From Parastagonospora avenae f. sp. tritici 18332-5 (Eukaryota; Ascomycota; Dothideomycetes; Pleosporales; Phaeosphaeriaceae): a DNA stretch of 64,000 nucleotides. The notes beneath the pieces are model-generated. The model did not search any database and had not been told where the DNA came from. It worked only from the letters and a program-made list of their open reading frames with translations. Made by a program: the position numbers and the translations under genes. Shown here one piece after another: positions 21,761 to 34,089 of the stretch (its first letter is position 1; each line of letters begins with the position of its first letter). Location: assembly GCA_022559985.1 (NCBI GenBank), contig JAFJTR010000089.1:57726-121725 (forward strand). Reading direction: 5' to 3'.

Positions 21761-24700
21761 CTACGGATGCAGTAGGAAAGCCGACGTAGAGGGTTGCTTG
21801 ATGATGGGCTTTGATGAAGAAGCTTCAGAGGCATCTCTCGCACCATCATGCTCAGCACCTTGCGGGCTTGTCCCTGCGTCACTGCTTGCTTTCATCTCCT
21901 GTTCTTCGAGCGCCTCTCGCTCCGCATATATCTTCTGCTTCTGCACTTGCGCTGCTGTGAGCGTGTCGATATAAGTCCGGAACTTGACGATCTCCCGAAG
22001 AAGGTATTGCGACTTGCGCTCCCAATTCGCCATTGCTCGTGCTGCATTGGGGTGGCGGGGAGAGAACTAGTGAGCAGTCAGCATCTGGTATATGTGGAGA
22101 AATATCCACTACTTACAGCAATGAGCAGGGGCGCCCTCAGTTCGTTGTGGTAACCTAGCTCGGCTTCGATGTTTTTCACATAATCAATCAGTGCCCGCAG
22201 CTGGTCCACTTCCATCAAGCTGCTAGCCATCATACTACACGGCGGCGGGCTCCAATCGGAAAGAGTAATCTTATCACCTGGTAATCGAGGCTTCGGCGTA
22301 CCGCTTGCATGATCTATAGAGCTGCGAAGCGAACTAGTCACACTAGGGCGAGGCATGTGGCCTTGGACAGAAGGCGAACTGTCTTGTCGGATAAGGGCAG
22401 GGTTGATAACATTCTCACCCCAGCCATACTCCATACTACTAACACCGCCAGTCAGTGGCTCTTTAGAGAGCCTAGCGGACCAGTAGTTGGTCGTGAAGAC
22501 AAATTCGCGGACGATGTCAGGCGTTCCGACCTGGAATAGATGGACTGCACCATTTGGTAGCGACAAGGCGAAGACATGTGGCCTTGTCTTGGAGTATCCC
22601 GGGGGCGGCAGTGAGCTAGCGATAGTCTGCCGAAGAGGGAAGCTGTCCAGAGCCTCGGCGTTGTCCATCCAGTTGCCACCACCGACTACACTTCCAGCTG
22701 ATGGACGAGTCTTGTTCTTGTGTCGAACAGATTTCGAGTTCATGTTGAAAGAGAAGAGACGCATATAGCCCTTTTCGACAACGGCAAAGCACTCTGTCCA
22801 TGCTCGATCTTTAGCCCTCTTGTCGGAAGAGTCCAGGTGACGCTTGTGCTTCAGGATGCCCTCCTTTGCCCACGGAGCTCCAACAAGCTCCAAGGTCTCG
22901 TCCTCGAGCAGTGGGGCGACGCGACTAAACTCCTCGTCACTGGCAATTGTCATGCCTTCTTCCCGAATGATGGCTTGGCTCAGCGCGTTGGCGAAGCCGA
23001 TGGCCTGCTGGTAGTCTCCAGCAAAATGCGTGCCAAGAGAGTCCATTGACATGGAGGTCCCGGTCTTGCCATATGAGTATCGACTCCAAGTGCTTGAGCC
23101 GGCAGGACTCCAAACGGATCCGTCGTCAAGACTAGTGCGACTTGATGCCACAGTAGAGGACGGGTAGAGCTTCTGTCTCGAACGATTCTTGGAGGTCCAC
23201 CGGTTGCCAACGCTACGGAAATCGCCCTGTGATCGACCACGGTAACTCGCATTCTCTGAGGGTGTCTTACTGAGCATACTTGGTGTACGACGCAGCATGT
23301 TGCTGACGGAGAGATTGTTGGAAGACGGTTGGTGTTGCACAGCCAGATCAGAGGATCCGTGGAGAGGAAGGCGTTGTTTGCGAATTGAGTCGTAGAAGTC
23401 CTTCAGAACGATCTCAATCTGGAACTCCCAGCCCTTCATAGATCCGTTGTATGGTGTATTTACGAGCATGTTCGACTCGTTGGTGGCGGAGTCAGTAGAC
23501 AAGAAGCCCTCGGAAGCACTCCTCATAGGGGGTCGAAGGGAGAGACGGCTGCGTGTTCTCTTGTCCTCTATCAGAGACTCCGGCACTTCAGATGGGAACG
23601 CGGAAGTCTCAGCACTTGGCGAAGTTGGCTCCGACTTATCGTTCCAAGGCAATGATGGCCGTCGAAAGTGTGTAGATTGTGGCCGGAGTGTTTCACCTCC
23701 CGCCACCTTGACAGCGTCTTGGCACACTCGACTGACAGTGGGGAGTGTGTTCTTCACGAATTGGCTTCGCGTCATTCGTGACTCAATGTCAGCCATGTGG
23801 AGGTCAGTGTTGAGCAGTAAGATCGAGTAACATATAGTGTGCACGACATCTAACAGGTCAGTCGTGTTCCAGCAAGAAGAGTATCAAGAGACTCACCGAC
23901 TGCTTTAAAGCCGTGGTTAGGGTTGCATTCACACCATCGTTCTGACAGGTTCATGAGGATGCGGTCGACCTGCTGCGTCTCGGCTTTGAGCACAAGCTTG
24001 CCGCACATGTCTCGCATGGCGCCAAGGATATTGAACCCAGTCCAGTCGAAAAGGTCCATGAAGGCCTTGCGGGTGCGCGTGCTGCTGAGGGTGACATCTC
24101 CCAGAATAGTCGCTGCTTGCGCCTTCTGTATGGAGGAGTCGTCGCCGTTGAAGATCTGCAATGCGCGCTCCCTGTCGGCATCCGTGGGTTCCGTGTGCAT
24201 CGAGCGGTCTTCAACAATGGAAGGCATGGTGTCGGAGTCACGGTTCTCTATCTGTACTATAGGCAAGCTCGTAGCAGAGTGGAACACATCATCCGGTGAC
24301 ACTGGGGAATTGGAGTCTATGAGGGACTTCTGGGATGAGCGCGCGCCTTCCAAAGGTAGATTCAGGTCGTCGGCGTCTGAGCCCGTTGTAGTGTCGAGCC
24401 ACACTCGCTTTGCCGCCGGACTGGGATCTCTAGTTGTGTCTCTAGGTGTTGCAAGGCCGTTCCGAGGAGGTTGGGTGAGGATCCAGCCTTCTTCCTCGAT
24501 CTCGACCTCGGAGGCCGATTGTGAGATGGATCCGCCAAGAGACGATTTGCGCGGTTGTTTGTTGGGTGGTACGGGGAACAGTAGCTCGGTGGGTCCGTCT
24601 GTCCGTCTGTCGCTCTTGCCCTCGGAGCCAGACTGATGGACGGACGATGTAGTGGGGCAAGTGCTAGGCCTCCGGGTTTCCTCCACGCCGCTGCGCTCGC

Positions 24701-26618
24701 ACGTGGGAGACGCGCGACCGCTGCGGTCCTCGTTGCAGCTGCTGCTGTCCGCGAGGAAGGTGTCTTCTTGCGACACGGGGCTTGTAGCATTCTTCTTCTT
24801 CGCCTTGAGTTTCTTCTTCGGGCTATCTGCGCTCGGCAAGTGAGTGGATGTGGCCTGGTCGCTTCTTGAAGAGGGAAACGTTTTCTCGTCATCACGGGAG
24901 GCCGTTTTTACCGTGCGTACAGTCGCATCCTTATGCGGCCGGTAGCCTGGGGAGAAGCCATGACCTCGTTCGCCATTAGCTACATCCTCCAGCTGTGCTT
25001 GCTCGCCAGCGCGAGTACCGTCATTGAGGTAGGGGTTCATAACCTTGCGTAGACTGCTGACACCTGGACTGGGTTGCGCGGGTATGATTGGCTTGTGGGG
25101 CGGAGTGAAGTCCAATGCCATTACGGGAGGTTTCGAGTTCTCCGATATAGACTTCTTCCTGCGCCTGAAGAAGGAAGAAGGCTTCTTTGCCAGAGCCGGT
25201 GGCACAGAAGACTGTGTGTCTTTCTGCGACTGAGACCCAGCCTGCTGGTTCTTTGGCATGGCTTTGAGTTGATTAGCAATGTGGCTGGTGTTGTTTGGTG
25301 TCGTGCGGGGACGCGTTTGAGAATATATCGAATCGATGTCTGGTAATGTTTGCTTCAGCAAGGCAGGTGACTCCATAGGCGAAGCGTAGGATGCACTAGA
25401 AGCGTTCGAGAGCGGCGGTTGGGATCTTGATGAGCTTCCGCCAAATACACGTCTGAAAAAGCCCGGCTTTTCTTTGGGCGTTGCGACCGGTGTTTGCGGT
25501 GGAAACATGCCTTTGCGCGTGGTTACACTTGGACTAGACGCGGACGGATCGTGTATTGAGGGCACTGGAGGAAGGTCGCGCAACGTGCTAGCATTAACAA
25601 ACTCCTGAGCCTGCGCCCTCATGTTCGGTTCGAGCTGGCTCTTGTTCTTCCGCAAAGTCTTGTAGCTCGTGTTGGAGCGGACGCTTCCCCTCCGACGAGT
25701 ACCAGGAGCCTGTGGGGGCACAAGCGGCGGCTGTGGTGGATATGCAGGCGACTGGGGCACGTCTTGCAGTCTGCGTGGACCGGCTGGGATGGTAGGCTCG
25801 GGGGCAGCATCGTAGTCGTCGGCATAGTTTTGGTAGGCCGTCCGTCCTCGGTCCAACACCGACTCTACTTTGGCGGGTGACACTCTCGACCGCTCGTTAT
25901 AGTTGCTGTGGTCAAAGCTTGCAGAGCGCTTTCCAAATCCCAGGCGACTGTTGCCCAACATTCCAGCTTGGCCAAAGTCCATGCTCGAGGAGCCGCTGCC
26001 CTTGCTGCCCGTCTGGCCGGCCCCTCTCAAGTGTCCCGATTGTTGATACTGCCCGTACGGTCCGTTTGATTGTCTGCCACTCAGAGCCTCCCTTGCGCTG
26101 CTCTTTCTGCTCATGGGAAGTCCGATTGTATTGCTCGAGTTGCTTCTGCGGCTGCGGTTGTGGTTCGCGACGTACCGAGAGGCTTCATCGGCGTTCAGTT
26201 CGTAGTCGGAGGAGCGCGAGGACGTGTATGTGTGGCCTCGGTGACGGGGACCTGGCGGTCGGTAGGAATTGTCTCGCAGGAAGAAGTCGTCTTCGCCATA
26301 CTGGGCCTGCTGGCCGGCCGAGTTGGTGAACATGTTGGCCGGAGAGAACTGATCGAGGGAAAGAAGCATGTTGTCGACCACCGAGTCGCGGACTCCTGCC
26401 TCGGTGAAGGACAGGTCGTGGGAGTCACGCAGCTGGCTTCGCTCTATGTCGTTGGCCCTTGTGCGGTCTACGGGCGTGGCATCCTCGAAAAAGGTGCCCT
26501 GCGCTGCGTGGTTTGTATTGAGGGCGCGCATGGAGGCGCTCGGTTTGAAGGTCCTCGGCGTTGCGGTGGGCGTGGCAGGGCGTGGCTCGTCGGTGGTGAA
26601 GTCCTGCATGGCGGGCAT
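21761..26618 (-). CDS. Sec7-domain Arf guanine-nucleotide exchange factor with PH domain
   Basis: Activates Arf-family GTPases in membrane traffic by GDP/GTP exchange. Three exons (23897..26618, 22117..23849, 21761..22066) encode 1586 residues. Residues 1 to about 790 are Ser/Pro/Arg-rich and look disordered. The Sec7 domain spans about 795-960 and is split by intron 1; it ends in the typical helix CYSILLLNTDLH followed by MTRSQFVKNTL. A PH domain spans about 1237-1370 (from GILKHKRH and AWTECFAVVEKGYMRLFSF to REFVFTTNYWSARL). A coiled C-terminal region follows (NWERKSQYLLREIVKFRTYI). Order and size match the fungal Syt1/Yel1-like Arf-GEFs that act at the trans-Golgi or plasma membrane. Intron 2 must use the acceptor at 22067, because a later AG would break the phase. 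Confidence 0.92.
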
Positions 26619-29211
26619 CGTTCAGCGACTAACGGCGTGGATGCGCAGCTCGCTGTCCACGGCTTGGGGCTGGAGCAGGCTCCGCGATGGCTTGCTCGGA
26701 CGCAATGGGTGCATGCAAGCAATTGAGCCCTCAGGAAAGCAGGAGGTGGGACGCGCGGGACGATGCAGCTCAACACTGGCGGGCTTCTGCCGGGCCGTCT
26801 CCCAGAAGCAGCAGCAGCGGCACGAAGCAGAAGCAGCGGACTGGCGAGCTCTGGGTGTTGCTAGCTGCGGGGACGCGGCGTCGTGCCCCCAGCGGCCAGC
26901 CCCTGAAACCCAAAGTGCCACGCGAAGGAATCTAGCGATTTAGTGCTGCGGATCGCTGCTGGTGGCTGTCGACTGGACGGATGCAGGAAGCCAGCATCAA
27001 CGGAAGAATGTGCAGCGGCCACGGGGCATGGGCGACAGCAAAATCAGACAGCAGAGACAGGAGAAGACGCAGATGCAGAGTTGTCGACATTGCTTTCAGT
27101 CTCTAGGTAGGGCACCCCGGCCGCGCTCAGGGCAGACACGATAGCGACGAGTCAATCCATGCATCACTCTTTCCCGAAGCACCGGACAGACTCCCGCCAA
27201 ACTACTCTGCTCTGCGTCGCTCGCACTACATGCCCTCAATCACGACCGAACGCAACCAGGGACCTCGTACCGGTACACAGTGCATGTCTGTCGCATTTGA
27301 GCCCTCGCGATCGCGCATGTGCATACTTTCAGAGTCTCAGTCTACCTTAGCATGGCCTCATCCACTTTGCTTCATTACCTACATACGGTGCAAGCGCTCT
27401 GATCAGATGTTCGCGAAAACGGCTCTCAGAGACCCTTCACAAACACCCTGGCCCTAGCTTTATCGAATGCCGCTCGACCTATTCGGACTCCAGACACACT
27501 CGCCACACTTGCACGCGTCGATACCTCGACGCGGCGCTCAGCGCTACTGGCAGCGTGTCTCAAGTCTCGCTCGTGAAATGAAGAGAGTCTGCAGCGGTGC
27601 ATTTGACAGTCAACTCCGCGTCTGCAGCTTGTGTTTGGCCGTGTCCGCGTGTGGAAACGCTCGACGCTGGTGACATAAGGCGTGCATCCGCCTGCATGGC
27701 TTGAGACGACGGGTCGCGCCTTCTGTAAGACATGCTCTCCCTGCACGCGCATGTTCGTTCTTGCGCGCCGCCTCTTTGACGTGTCGCTGGCTGCTCCGTC
27801 TTTGCAAATGGACATGCCGCTGATTCCAAGTCAGCTGCTGTCCGCGCCTCTCATCCCATCCTTTCAAAATCATGGTAAGACATCACCAGGATACTATAAA
27901 TCTCCGCCCATCCTAGACTTTCGCTTGTACCTGGCATTACTTGGCGCCGCCAGGTCAGGGATTGCCCCTGATGAGGCGGCCTTGTGGATCATCCTCTTCT
28001 GGACAACTCTCCGAACATAATGACTGCTGCAATCCTCATCCTGCGCACCCCAACTTGAATCCACAGAATTTTAATTTCGCAATGCATAGACGCCTCACCT
28101 GGCGCCCCCTCCTCAAGCATAGCCGCCAACTTTGCCTTCCGGCTGTCCTAGTATCTAAAGACGGGTCCGCCACCCGCTGTTCCCATAGAGCCGTCGCGAT
28201 TCTGCCTGTGTCTCGCCTTGACAATCCTGTGAGCATATCCTTGGTCCTCCTGGCGATATGTTAAACTACTTAAGCCCCACGGGTCTGGACACATTCGAAA
28301 CTCGATACGCGAAACTCTGTTGACTCCACACATCATCGTTCGCGCTAAACGGTCCGATTGCAACTGTGTTTCACAGGCCTGGCAGCCTCCACCCAGCTGC
28401 GATTGTTCATACACAAATTGCTAAGCCGATGATAGATGCTTGAGACTACTCTGCATCTGGGCACGCAGGTGGCTGATTGATGTCAGGAAGGTGTTTTCCA
28501 AGTCGAGAAGTTGATCGTGGCATCTTCGGATCCCTACATGTCTTCCTGGATCCTGGGGTCTACAGAGGTAGCCGGCCTGCAGGAGGTCTTACTTGAAGGA
28601 CCTCTGCCCTTGTCAACCTCGAAACGTCTTTGCCCGTCACACGGGTCTAGCCTCTGTTCTCATGTAGCCTGAGTGGCATGCACGACGTTTGTCTCCGCCT
28701 GTTTACAGTTCCTGAAACCAAGCGAAAGCATGTCGTCTGCCTTAGAATGGCATCCGCTCGCTGAACAATGCTCAGTGACTGGATCCTGGCTTGAATGCCA
28801 TGTACAGTATCCCGCGATGAAATACTTATGGTAACATTCCCAGATCCAGATCTAGTCCAAGCCTTTCCAGGTGCTGCATCGAGATCCGATGCTACAGTAT
28901 GAACCCTGGTTAAAGGCCTAGCCTCAGGACTTGTGTGCATATCAACCAATCCGGTCAATACGCTAATATTGGCTATCTTCTCGGCATATTGAGCTGCTTC
29001 TTGCACGTGAGCAGTCGAAGAGGTTGTAGGTACAAAATAGCTCTGATATTGAGACAAGGTGATGCTTGCCGTATCAAGTGGAGGAACGCGGACGCTAACA
29101 ACCTTACTAGTGCATCCGCCCAAGATCCCTTGCCCTGTGCACATCACACTACAACGCCGACACGTTGCAACCACCATTGTTATTCACGCAACCATAATCT
29201 CCCCAGTTACT
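26619..29211. other. Divergent intergenic region, no gene seen
   Basis: 2.6 kb between the divergent Sec7 and F-box-like genes. Nothing convincing is coded. A 176-codon minus frame at 28647-29177 has no motif, and its left part shows no coding-like composition. The interval probably holds long promoters and 5' UTRs of both neighbours. Confidence 0.45.
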
Positions 29212-30076
29212 ATGGCAGGCTTCTTCTCAACAATTGGAAGAATTCTTGGCCTCGCACAAGACGAGCCTCCTCGGCCAGACTGGAGTGTACCAAGCTACGA
29301 TGATGTGTGTCAGGCCCGCGCATCTCTCAAGGCTCTGAATCTTCCCACGGAACTTGTTCTCCAGATACTGGACTTTGCTCATTACTGGCCACAGTACGAG
29401 TACGTTGGCAATTTCAGGCAACCTAAGGTCGCTGCTGCTCAGGGCGGTCGTCCATCGCACGCAACTCTATGTGCAGACATAGATGCCTTGAACAATACGA
29501 CTGTAGAGGAGTTGCGTAGATATGGCGAAACATGCAAAGTCAAGTCTGTCGAATTCAACATTGCGTCTCTCGATCAAGCCTGGACGTCAGAAAACACACA
29601 TGGAACGTTCAATACGTCTTCGTGGCTTGAGGTGTCTATCCTGCGCAAGATGGACCACAACACTACGGCCGCGACTGGCCTACACGTCTCTCATATGCGA
29701 TTCAACGATCCTTCCGACTACCATCAGGCTGTGTCCAGTCAAGGCTGGTCACTCGTCAAGCGGCCAGAAAGCGCCAAGCAGGGCCCGCAAGATGGCGAAG
29801 GCGATTTTGCATGGTATCTGCAAGGCAATCGCGTCGCTGTAGGTCTTGACGAGTATCGTATTGTGTGGTCGGCAGATGACCAAGAGGGCAATGAAGGGGC
29901 AGGTAATGGTGAAGGATTTTTGAACGAGCTTACAGAGGGAGATCGAGTCTTAGTTTGGGCTAGAGCAAAGGTAAGTTGTTGTTCTGTGAGAGAATACTAT
30001 CGACTAACAAGCACAGTGGCCAGGATGGCAATGCATTGTGGAAAGTGTGAAGATGACTGTACGCTATGGTTTTTGA
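29212..30076 (+). CDS. F-box-like fungal protein of unknown function
   Basis: Two exons (29212..29970 and 30017..30076), with a 46-nt intron (donor GTAAGT, branch CTAAC), encode 272 residues. Residues 42-57 (LNLPTELVLQILDFAH) have the LPxELxxxIL core of an F-box, which in SCF ubiquitin ligases binds Skp1. The rest resembles the beta-rich region seen behind F-boxes in filamentous ascomycetes and ends in WARAKWPGWQCIVESVKM, an ending I associate with that group. No LRR, WD40 or kelch repeats are visible, so the substrate-binding part is unclassified. The F-box call rests on one short motif; it could instead be a non-SCF protein keeping a similar helix. Confidence 0.7.
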
Positions 30077-30784
30077 TCGATGAAAAGCGACTAAGCAGCG
30101 GCCTGTGCAATAGCTCAGAGCCATATGCAGAGCATTGCCGGCGCATCGGAAGTCTAGCGAAAGCGTGTACAGCTTCAGACTGTCGATTCAACAGCAACAG
30201 CCTGTTCAGTTTCCTTCGTAGTTGATGACTTGCAATGGACAGTCGATAGCGAGCGACCAGCGGGTACATGCTAAGCAATTGGTAGGTGGGCTCCCAGCAC
30301 CGATCGCATCATGGTTGCGGGCAGGCGGTGTGTGGCTGGCCACGGGTGGATGCGATGATGTCAAGGCTGACTTGTTCGCATCATGAAAGCGTGTGGGCAC
30401 CAGGTAGAGCACGACTCGAAACTTGTCAAGTCCCCGCAATGCTGTGCATTGAACCCTGCAGAGGTTGGCAACGTCTCCAATGGTGACGGGACCCTCTATC
30501 GACGTTCGCATGCAGCGAATCAAGCCTCAGCATACTCCCATTCTGCATGGGCTGGGCATGACCGAGCTCCCCGCCGCCGCAGCCCATACCGCTTCATTTC
30601 GGGCGTGGACAAGACGACGTTGGATACACGACTTGCCTTGTATCTTTTCACCCAGTCTCGACGCGTGGCTATCTTGACGCTCTCTTGACGCTCTCTAAGA
30701 GGCAATTAATCTCCCCCAGAACGCGAGTCGAAGCGTGCCCCTCCCCCCGCCTCGCACCTCGCTGCATCGTACCTGCCTCACACC

Positions 30785-32541
30785 ATGGCGGACCACGCCG
30801 ACGCGAACAAGAAAGACAGCCGAGTTCCCTCTCCGCTGCACTCCCTCGCCAGCTCGACAGCTTCACTGGGACGCTCACCGCCGCCGGCCCTGAAGATGGC
30901 GTCCAGCCCGGATCCCCGCTCGCATCGGGGAAGCTTCGCAGAGCAGATGAGAGGCACCCCGTCGTCACCGCGCGCGTCGCGTCAGCCCTCTCTCACACAA
31001 TCAGCGCTCCAGGAGCTGCTGAGTAATCCGCCTACCAAGGGCGGCGATGCCAAATTCCAGTCCCGCGACTGGAGCTCTGTGCGACTGGGCGAGCTTGTGG
31101 ATCCCAGCTTGGTGAGGTTTGTCGAGTACGACACGAGCGTCGAGGATGCCACCAGTGTGAGTACTGTTGCTGTGCACAAGGCCGGGCTTTTTCTCACATG
31201 CGTAGATTCTGGTCCAACACGGCGCTCCTAACGTCATCCTGCTGCGTGACAGCAAGGACACACGCTACGCGACCGGCACCTTCGACTACAGCGACCTCAA
31301 CGCGTACCTCCTCCTCGTAGTCGGCCTCGCACACCCTGACGAGGAAGACGTCGCCTCCTTCGACGAGCTGGCCAAGAAGGGACGCGAAGGAAAGCCGATT
31401 CCGCTGCGGGACGTCAAAGAGGTGGGCAACAAGAAGGAGCCGCTGATCACACTGCCACACACTGCCGACCTGACCAAAGCTATCGAGGTGTTTGGCAGCG
31501 GCGTACACAGAGTCCTGGTGGCCGAGGAGGGCACGACGGACGTCATTGGGGTGCTGACGCAGCTGCAGCTGGTCAAGTTCTTCTGGGAGAACAGGCAGAG
31601 CTTCCCGGACGTGGACCAGCTGTACCCGCGACTCATTAAGGACCTGGCCATCGGCTCAAAAACTGTTTTGGCCATCAAGTGAGTGTCCATCTCTTGCTGC
31701 CAACAGGTCGCTAACATTGTGCAGCGGCGACAAGCCCCTTGCAAGCGCCCTCGAGCTCATGAACAACGAAGGCGTCTCCTCATTGCCCGTCCTCGACGCA
31801 CAGAACAACGTCATTGGCAACATATCCCATGTAGACGTCCGGGTAAGCCCGTCTCTCCCCGCAGCGCCCTCCAGCAACTGACCATGATGCCAGCTCCTCA
31901 CCAAGTCTACATCGCTCCCCCTCCTGCGATCCTCTTGCATCCACTTTATCTCCGTAATCCTTTCCGAACGAGGCATGAACGACGGCAAAGACTCGTTCCC
32001 TGTTTTCCACGTCAATCCATATAGCACACTTGCGCATACTGTTGCGAAGCTTGTGGCAACGCGCTCACACCGCATGTGGGTTGTCGACAGCCCATCGCCC
32101 TCGTCCTCGGGTCCACCAACGCCCGCACTGCCACCTGCGTCTCTTGTTCCACCGTCACCCATCACACCTCTCCCAGCAACGCATATTGGTCCCACGCCAG
32201 TCAATTCCACGTCTCCTACACACCTTGCCGGAACGGGGGCAGTGGCACCGGCCATCTCCGCATCCGCTATCAGTGGTGCCAGTCTGTCTGGCAGGCTAAG
32301 TGGTGTAATAAGTTTGACGGACGTTTTAAATCTCTTTGCGAAAGCGAGCGGGCTACATCCCCATGATCCAGACGAGGCAAGGCGTGCGCGACGGAGAAGC
32401 AGCTCAAGCAGTATGCGGAGGAGCATGGACAGCTCGAGAAGCGAGAGTGTATCCGGCATCGCCGGTCGTCGCGGCAGTGTTAATGAGCGAGAAAAGAATA
32501 ACCAAGGGCTGGGTATTGCGCGAGGTCGTGGAAATGCCTGA
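30785..32541 (+). CDS. SDS23: SDS23/Moc1-type CBS-domain protein
   Basis: Cystathionine-beta-synthase (CBS) domain regulator that restrains PP2A/PP6-type phosphatases and links nutrient status to cell-cycle progression in yeasts. Four exons (30785..31156, 31206..31678, 31725..31842, 31894..32541) encode 536 residues. An N-terminal Ser/Pro-rich region is followed by four CBS units, for example [18 protein letters not shown] with [13 protein letters not shown], then [19 protein letters not shown] with [11 protein letters not shown]. The last CBS pair is interrupted by a Ser/Pro/Thr-rich insertion (about residues 390-450) before [17 protein letters not shown]. The tail is Ser/Arg-rich with RRSSSSS, a likely phosphorylation target. 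Domain order and ends match fungal Sds23 (Moc1/Psp1 in fission yeast). Confidence 0.92.
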
Positions 32542-32757
32542 TACAGTGCCAATATGGTCATGGAACTAATTACACGGTATTTGGCGTTGTGAGTGGCATA
32601 TGAAATATAAAAGCACTCTTTCGCAAGAAAGCTTTGGCGTTTTGGGCGTAAATCTCTGCATGGTTTCACATAAATCTGGAACACCTCACGATATAGGCAT
32701 GGATAGAATCGCACTGTAATGTTCCATCTCAAGAGTGTCCTGGGTGATTCGGCTCTA

Positions 32758-33627
32758 CTAACCACATAGCCCAGTTTTATGACCCTCATTCCAGCGCTTT
32801 TTCGCAGTCTTGATGACATTCTTTGACCAATGCCCCTTCTTCTTATGCGCCCCCGTCCATTGGTAGCTCGCACTCTGACTCTCCGCAATCCTTGCTCCCG
32901 ACGCCTCCTTGACCATGACTTTCCAAAAGGCATCCATCCTTGCATGATACGTGTTCCACAACTTGGGCATGTGCATCACATCTTGCACGCAGTACTCCAA
33001 GACGATGGGCTGTAACGGACGTTCATCGAAGACGGCATACGAGCCACCTTTCTCCGGAGAGAACAGCTTGATACCCTGCTCTTTGACAATAGCAGCGTGC
33101 TTTCGGGCCTCAGGTGACATGCGGCTGTCATGTTCGATGCACCATGCTAGCCCAGCGAGATATTGGCGTGATTTGCGGAATCTAGTGGCGAGTTCCATGA
33201 GTTGCAGATCGTCGACGCACTTTAGTGCGATGTTGAAGTGAGAGAAGAGTGCGTCGGAGTCGTTGCGCACGTCGAAGAGGATTTTGGGTATGGTGGGCGA
33301 CTCTAGGATGGACTTGAGTGTCGGTGCTGGCGAGGTAGGAGATGCATGCTTCGAAAGTGCTGTCGCGGCTACGGAGGCTGGGGATGCTGCTGGAGTGAGA
33401 AGAGCTGGTGTGCTGAAGGCGGCTGCACCCAGGTTGGCAATATCGATGAGATATACTGTATCTGTGGGTAAGACGCAGAGCGTGAGTAATGAAATCGTGC
33501 CAGCACGGCTGAGCTTTGTGCCTTCAAGATCGATGTACAGGCTTGGGGGAGATTTCGGAACGTCCTTGATGCATGACAGGAGGGCTGAGATCTGACTTGC
33601 TGCTGAGACGAAGATGGTGGTCGTCAT
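32758..33627 (-). CDS. 3'-5' exonuclease domain protein (DEDDy, EXD1/Egalitarian-like)
   Basis: Single-exon gene of 289 residues with a DEDD-superfamily nuclease fold. Exo I is YIDLEGTKLSR with Asp33 and Glu35. Exo II lies in LFDVRNDSDAL (Asp119-125 region). Exo III is YCVQDVMHM with Tyr212 and Asp216, the Tyr of the DEDDy subgroup. All four acidic residues needed for two-metal catalysis appear present, so it should be active on RNA or DNA 3' ends. The closest family is the EXD1/Egalitarian-like group, widespread and poorly studied in fungi. An Ala/Pro/Ser-rich insertion lies between Exo I and II (about 68-105). The C-terminus is basic (KKKGHWSKNVIKTAKKRW), suitable for nucleic-acid binding. 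It is tail-to-tail with SDS23, 216 bp apart. Confidence 0.88.
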   Translation of the reverse strand: MTTTIFVSAASQISALLSCIKDVPKSPPSLYIDLEGTKLSRAGTISLLTLCVLPTDTVYLIDIANLGAAAFSTPALLTPAASPASVAATALSKHASPTSPAPTLKSILESPTIPKILFDVRNDSDALFSHFNIALKCVDDLQLMELATRFRKSRQYLAGLAWCIEHDSRMSPEARKHAAIVKEQGIKLFSPEKGGSYAVFDERPLQPIVLEYCVQDVMHMPKLWNTYHARMDAFWKVMVKEASGARIAESQSASYQWTGAHKKKGHWSKNVIKTAKKRWNEGHKTGLCG

Positions 33628-34089
33628 GGTGGAGGAGCGCTGATGGTGTGTGAGTTCGTGTAGCAGAGCAGTTTTCTATCAGTGAGCAAGAGGGCGAGAA
33701 GTATCTGGAATAAGATAGGTGCAGCGAGTCAGATGTCTTAGGTGCGGTAAAACACTGGAGCGCTGTGAATGGTGTGTGTCATTCTCCAATATTCGGATTG
33801 TTGCTTTGAACTGCTGCTCTTGCGTTCCGTTTGGTCGCAAATACAACTCCGACCTAAGCATGGAGTTGTTTGGAATGATTTGATTGCATTGCTACATATT
33901 TGTCTTTCCATAGCCGTGCTGAAGCTCGAATCTCGTAATTCGTACATGGATACGTTCTGCGCGGGCGTGCTTCATTCTCTTAATTGAGCAGCAGTCCAAA
34001 TCCACGCCGAACACAAGCTTGAATGAATTCATTTCCTGGTGACGAAGGTCGTGCTGCTGTCGAGATCACGAAGCCAATAAGCACGTGTC

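Noticed and set aside
26070..26726. 218-codon plus-strand frame
   Set aside because: Antisense shadow of the long, low-complexity first exon of the Sec7 gene.
28647..29177. 176-codon minus-strand open frame upstream of the F-box-like gene
   Set aside because: No motif, no compatible splice sites, and it overlaps the 5' region of the gene starting at 29212.
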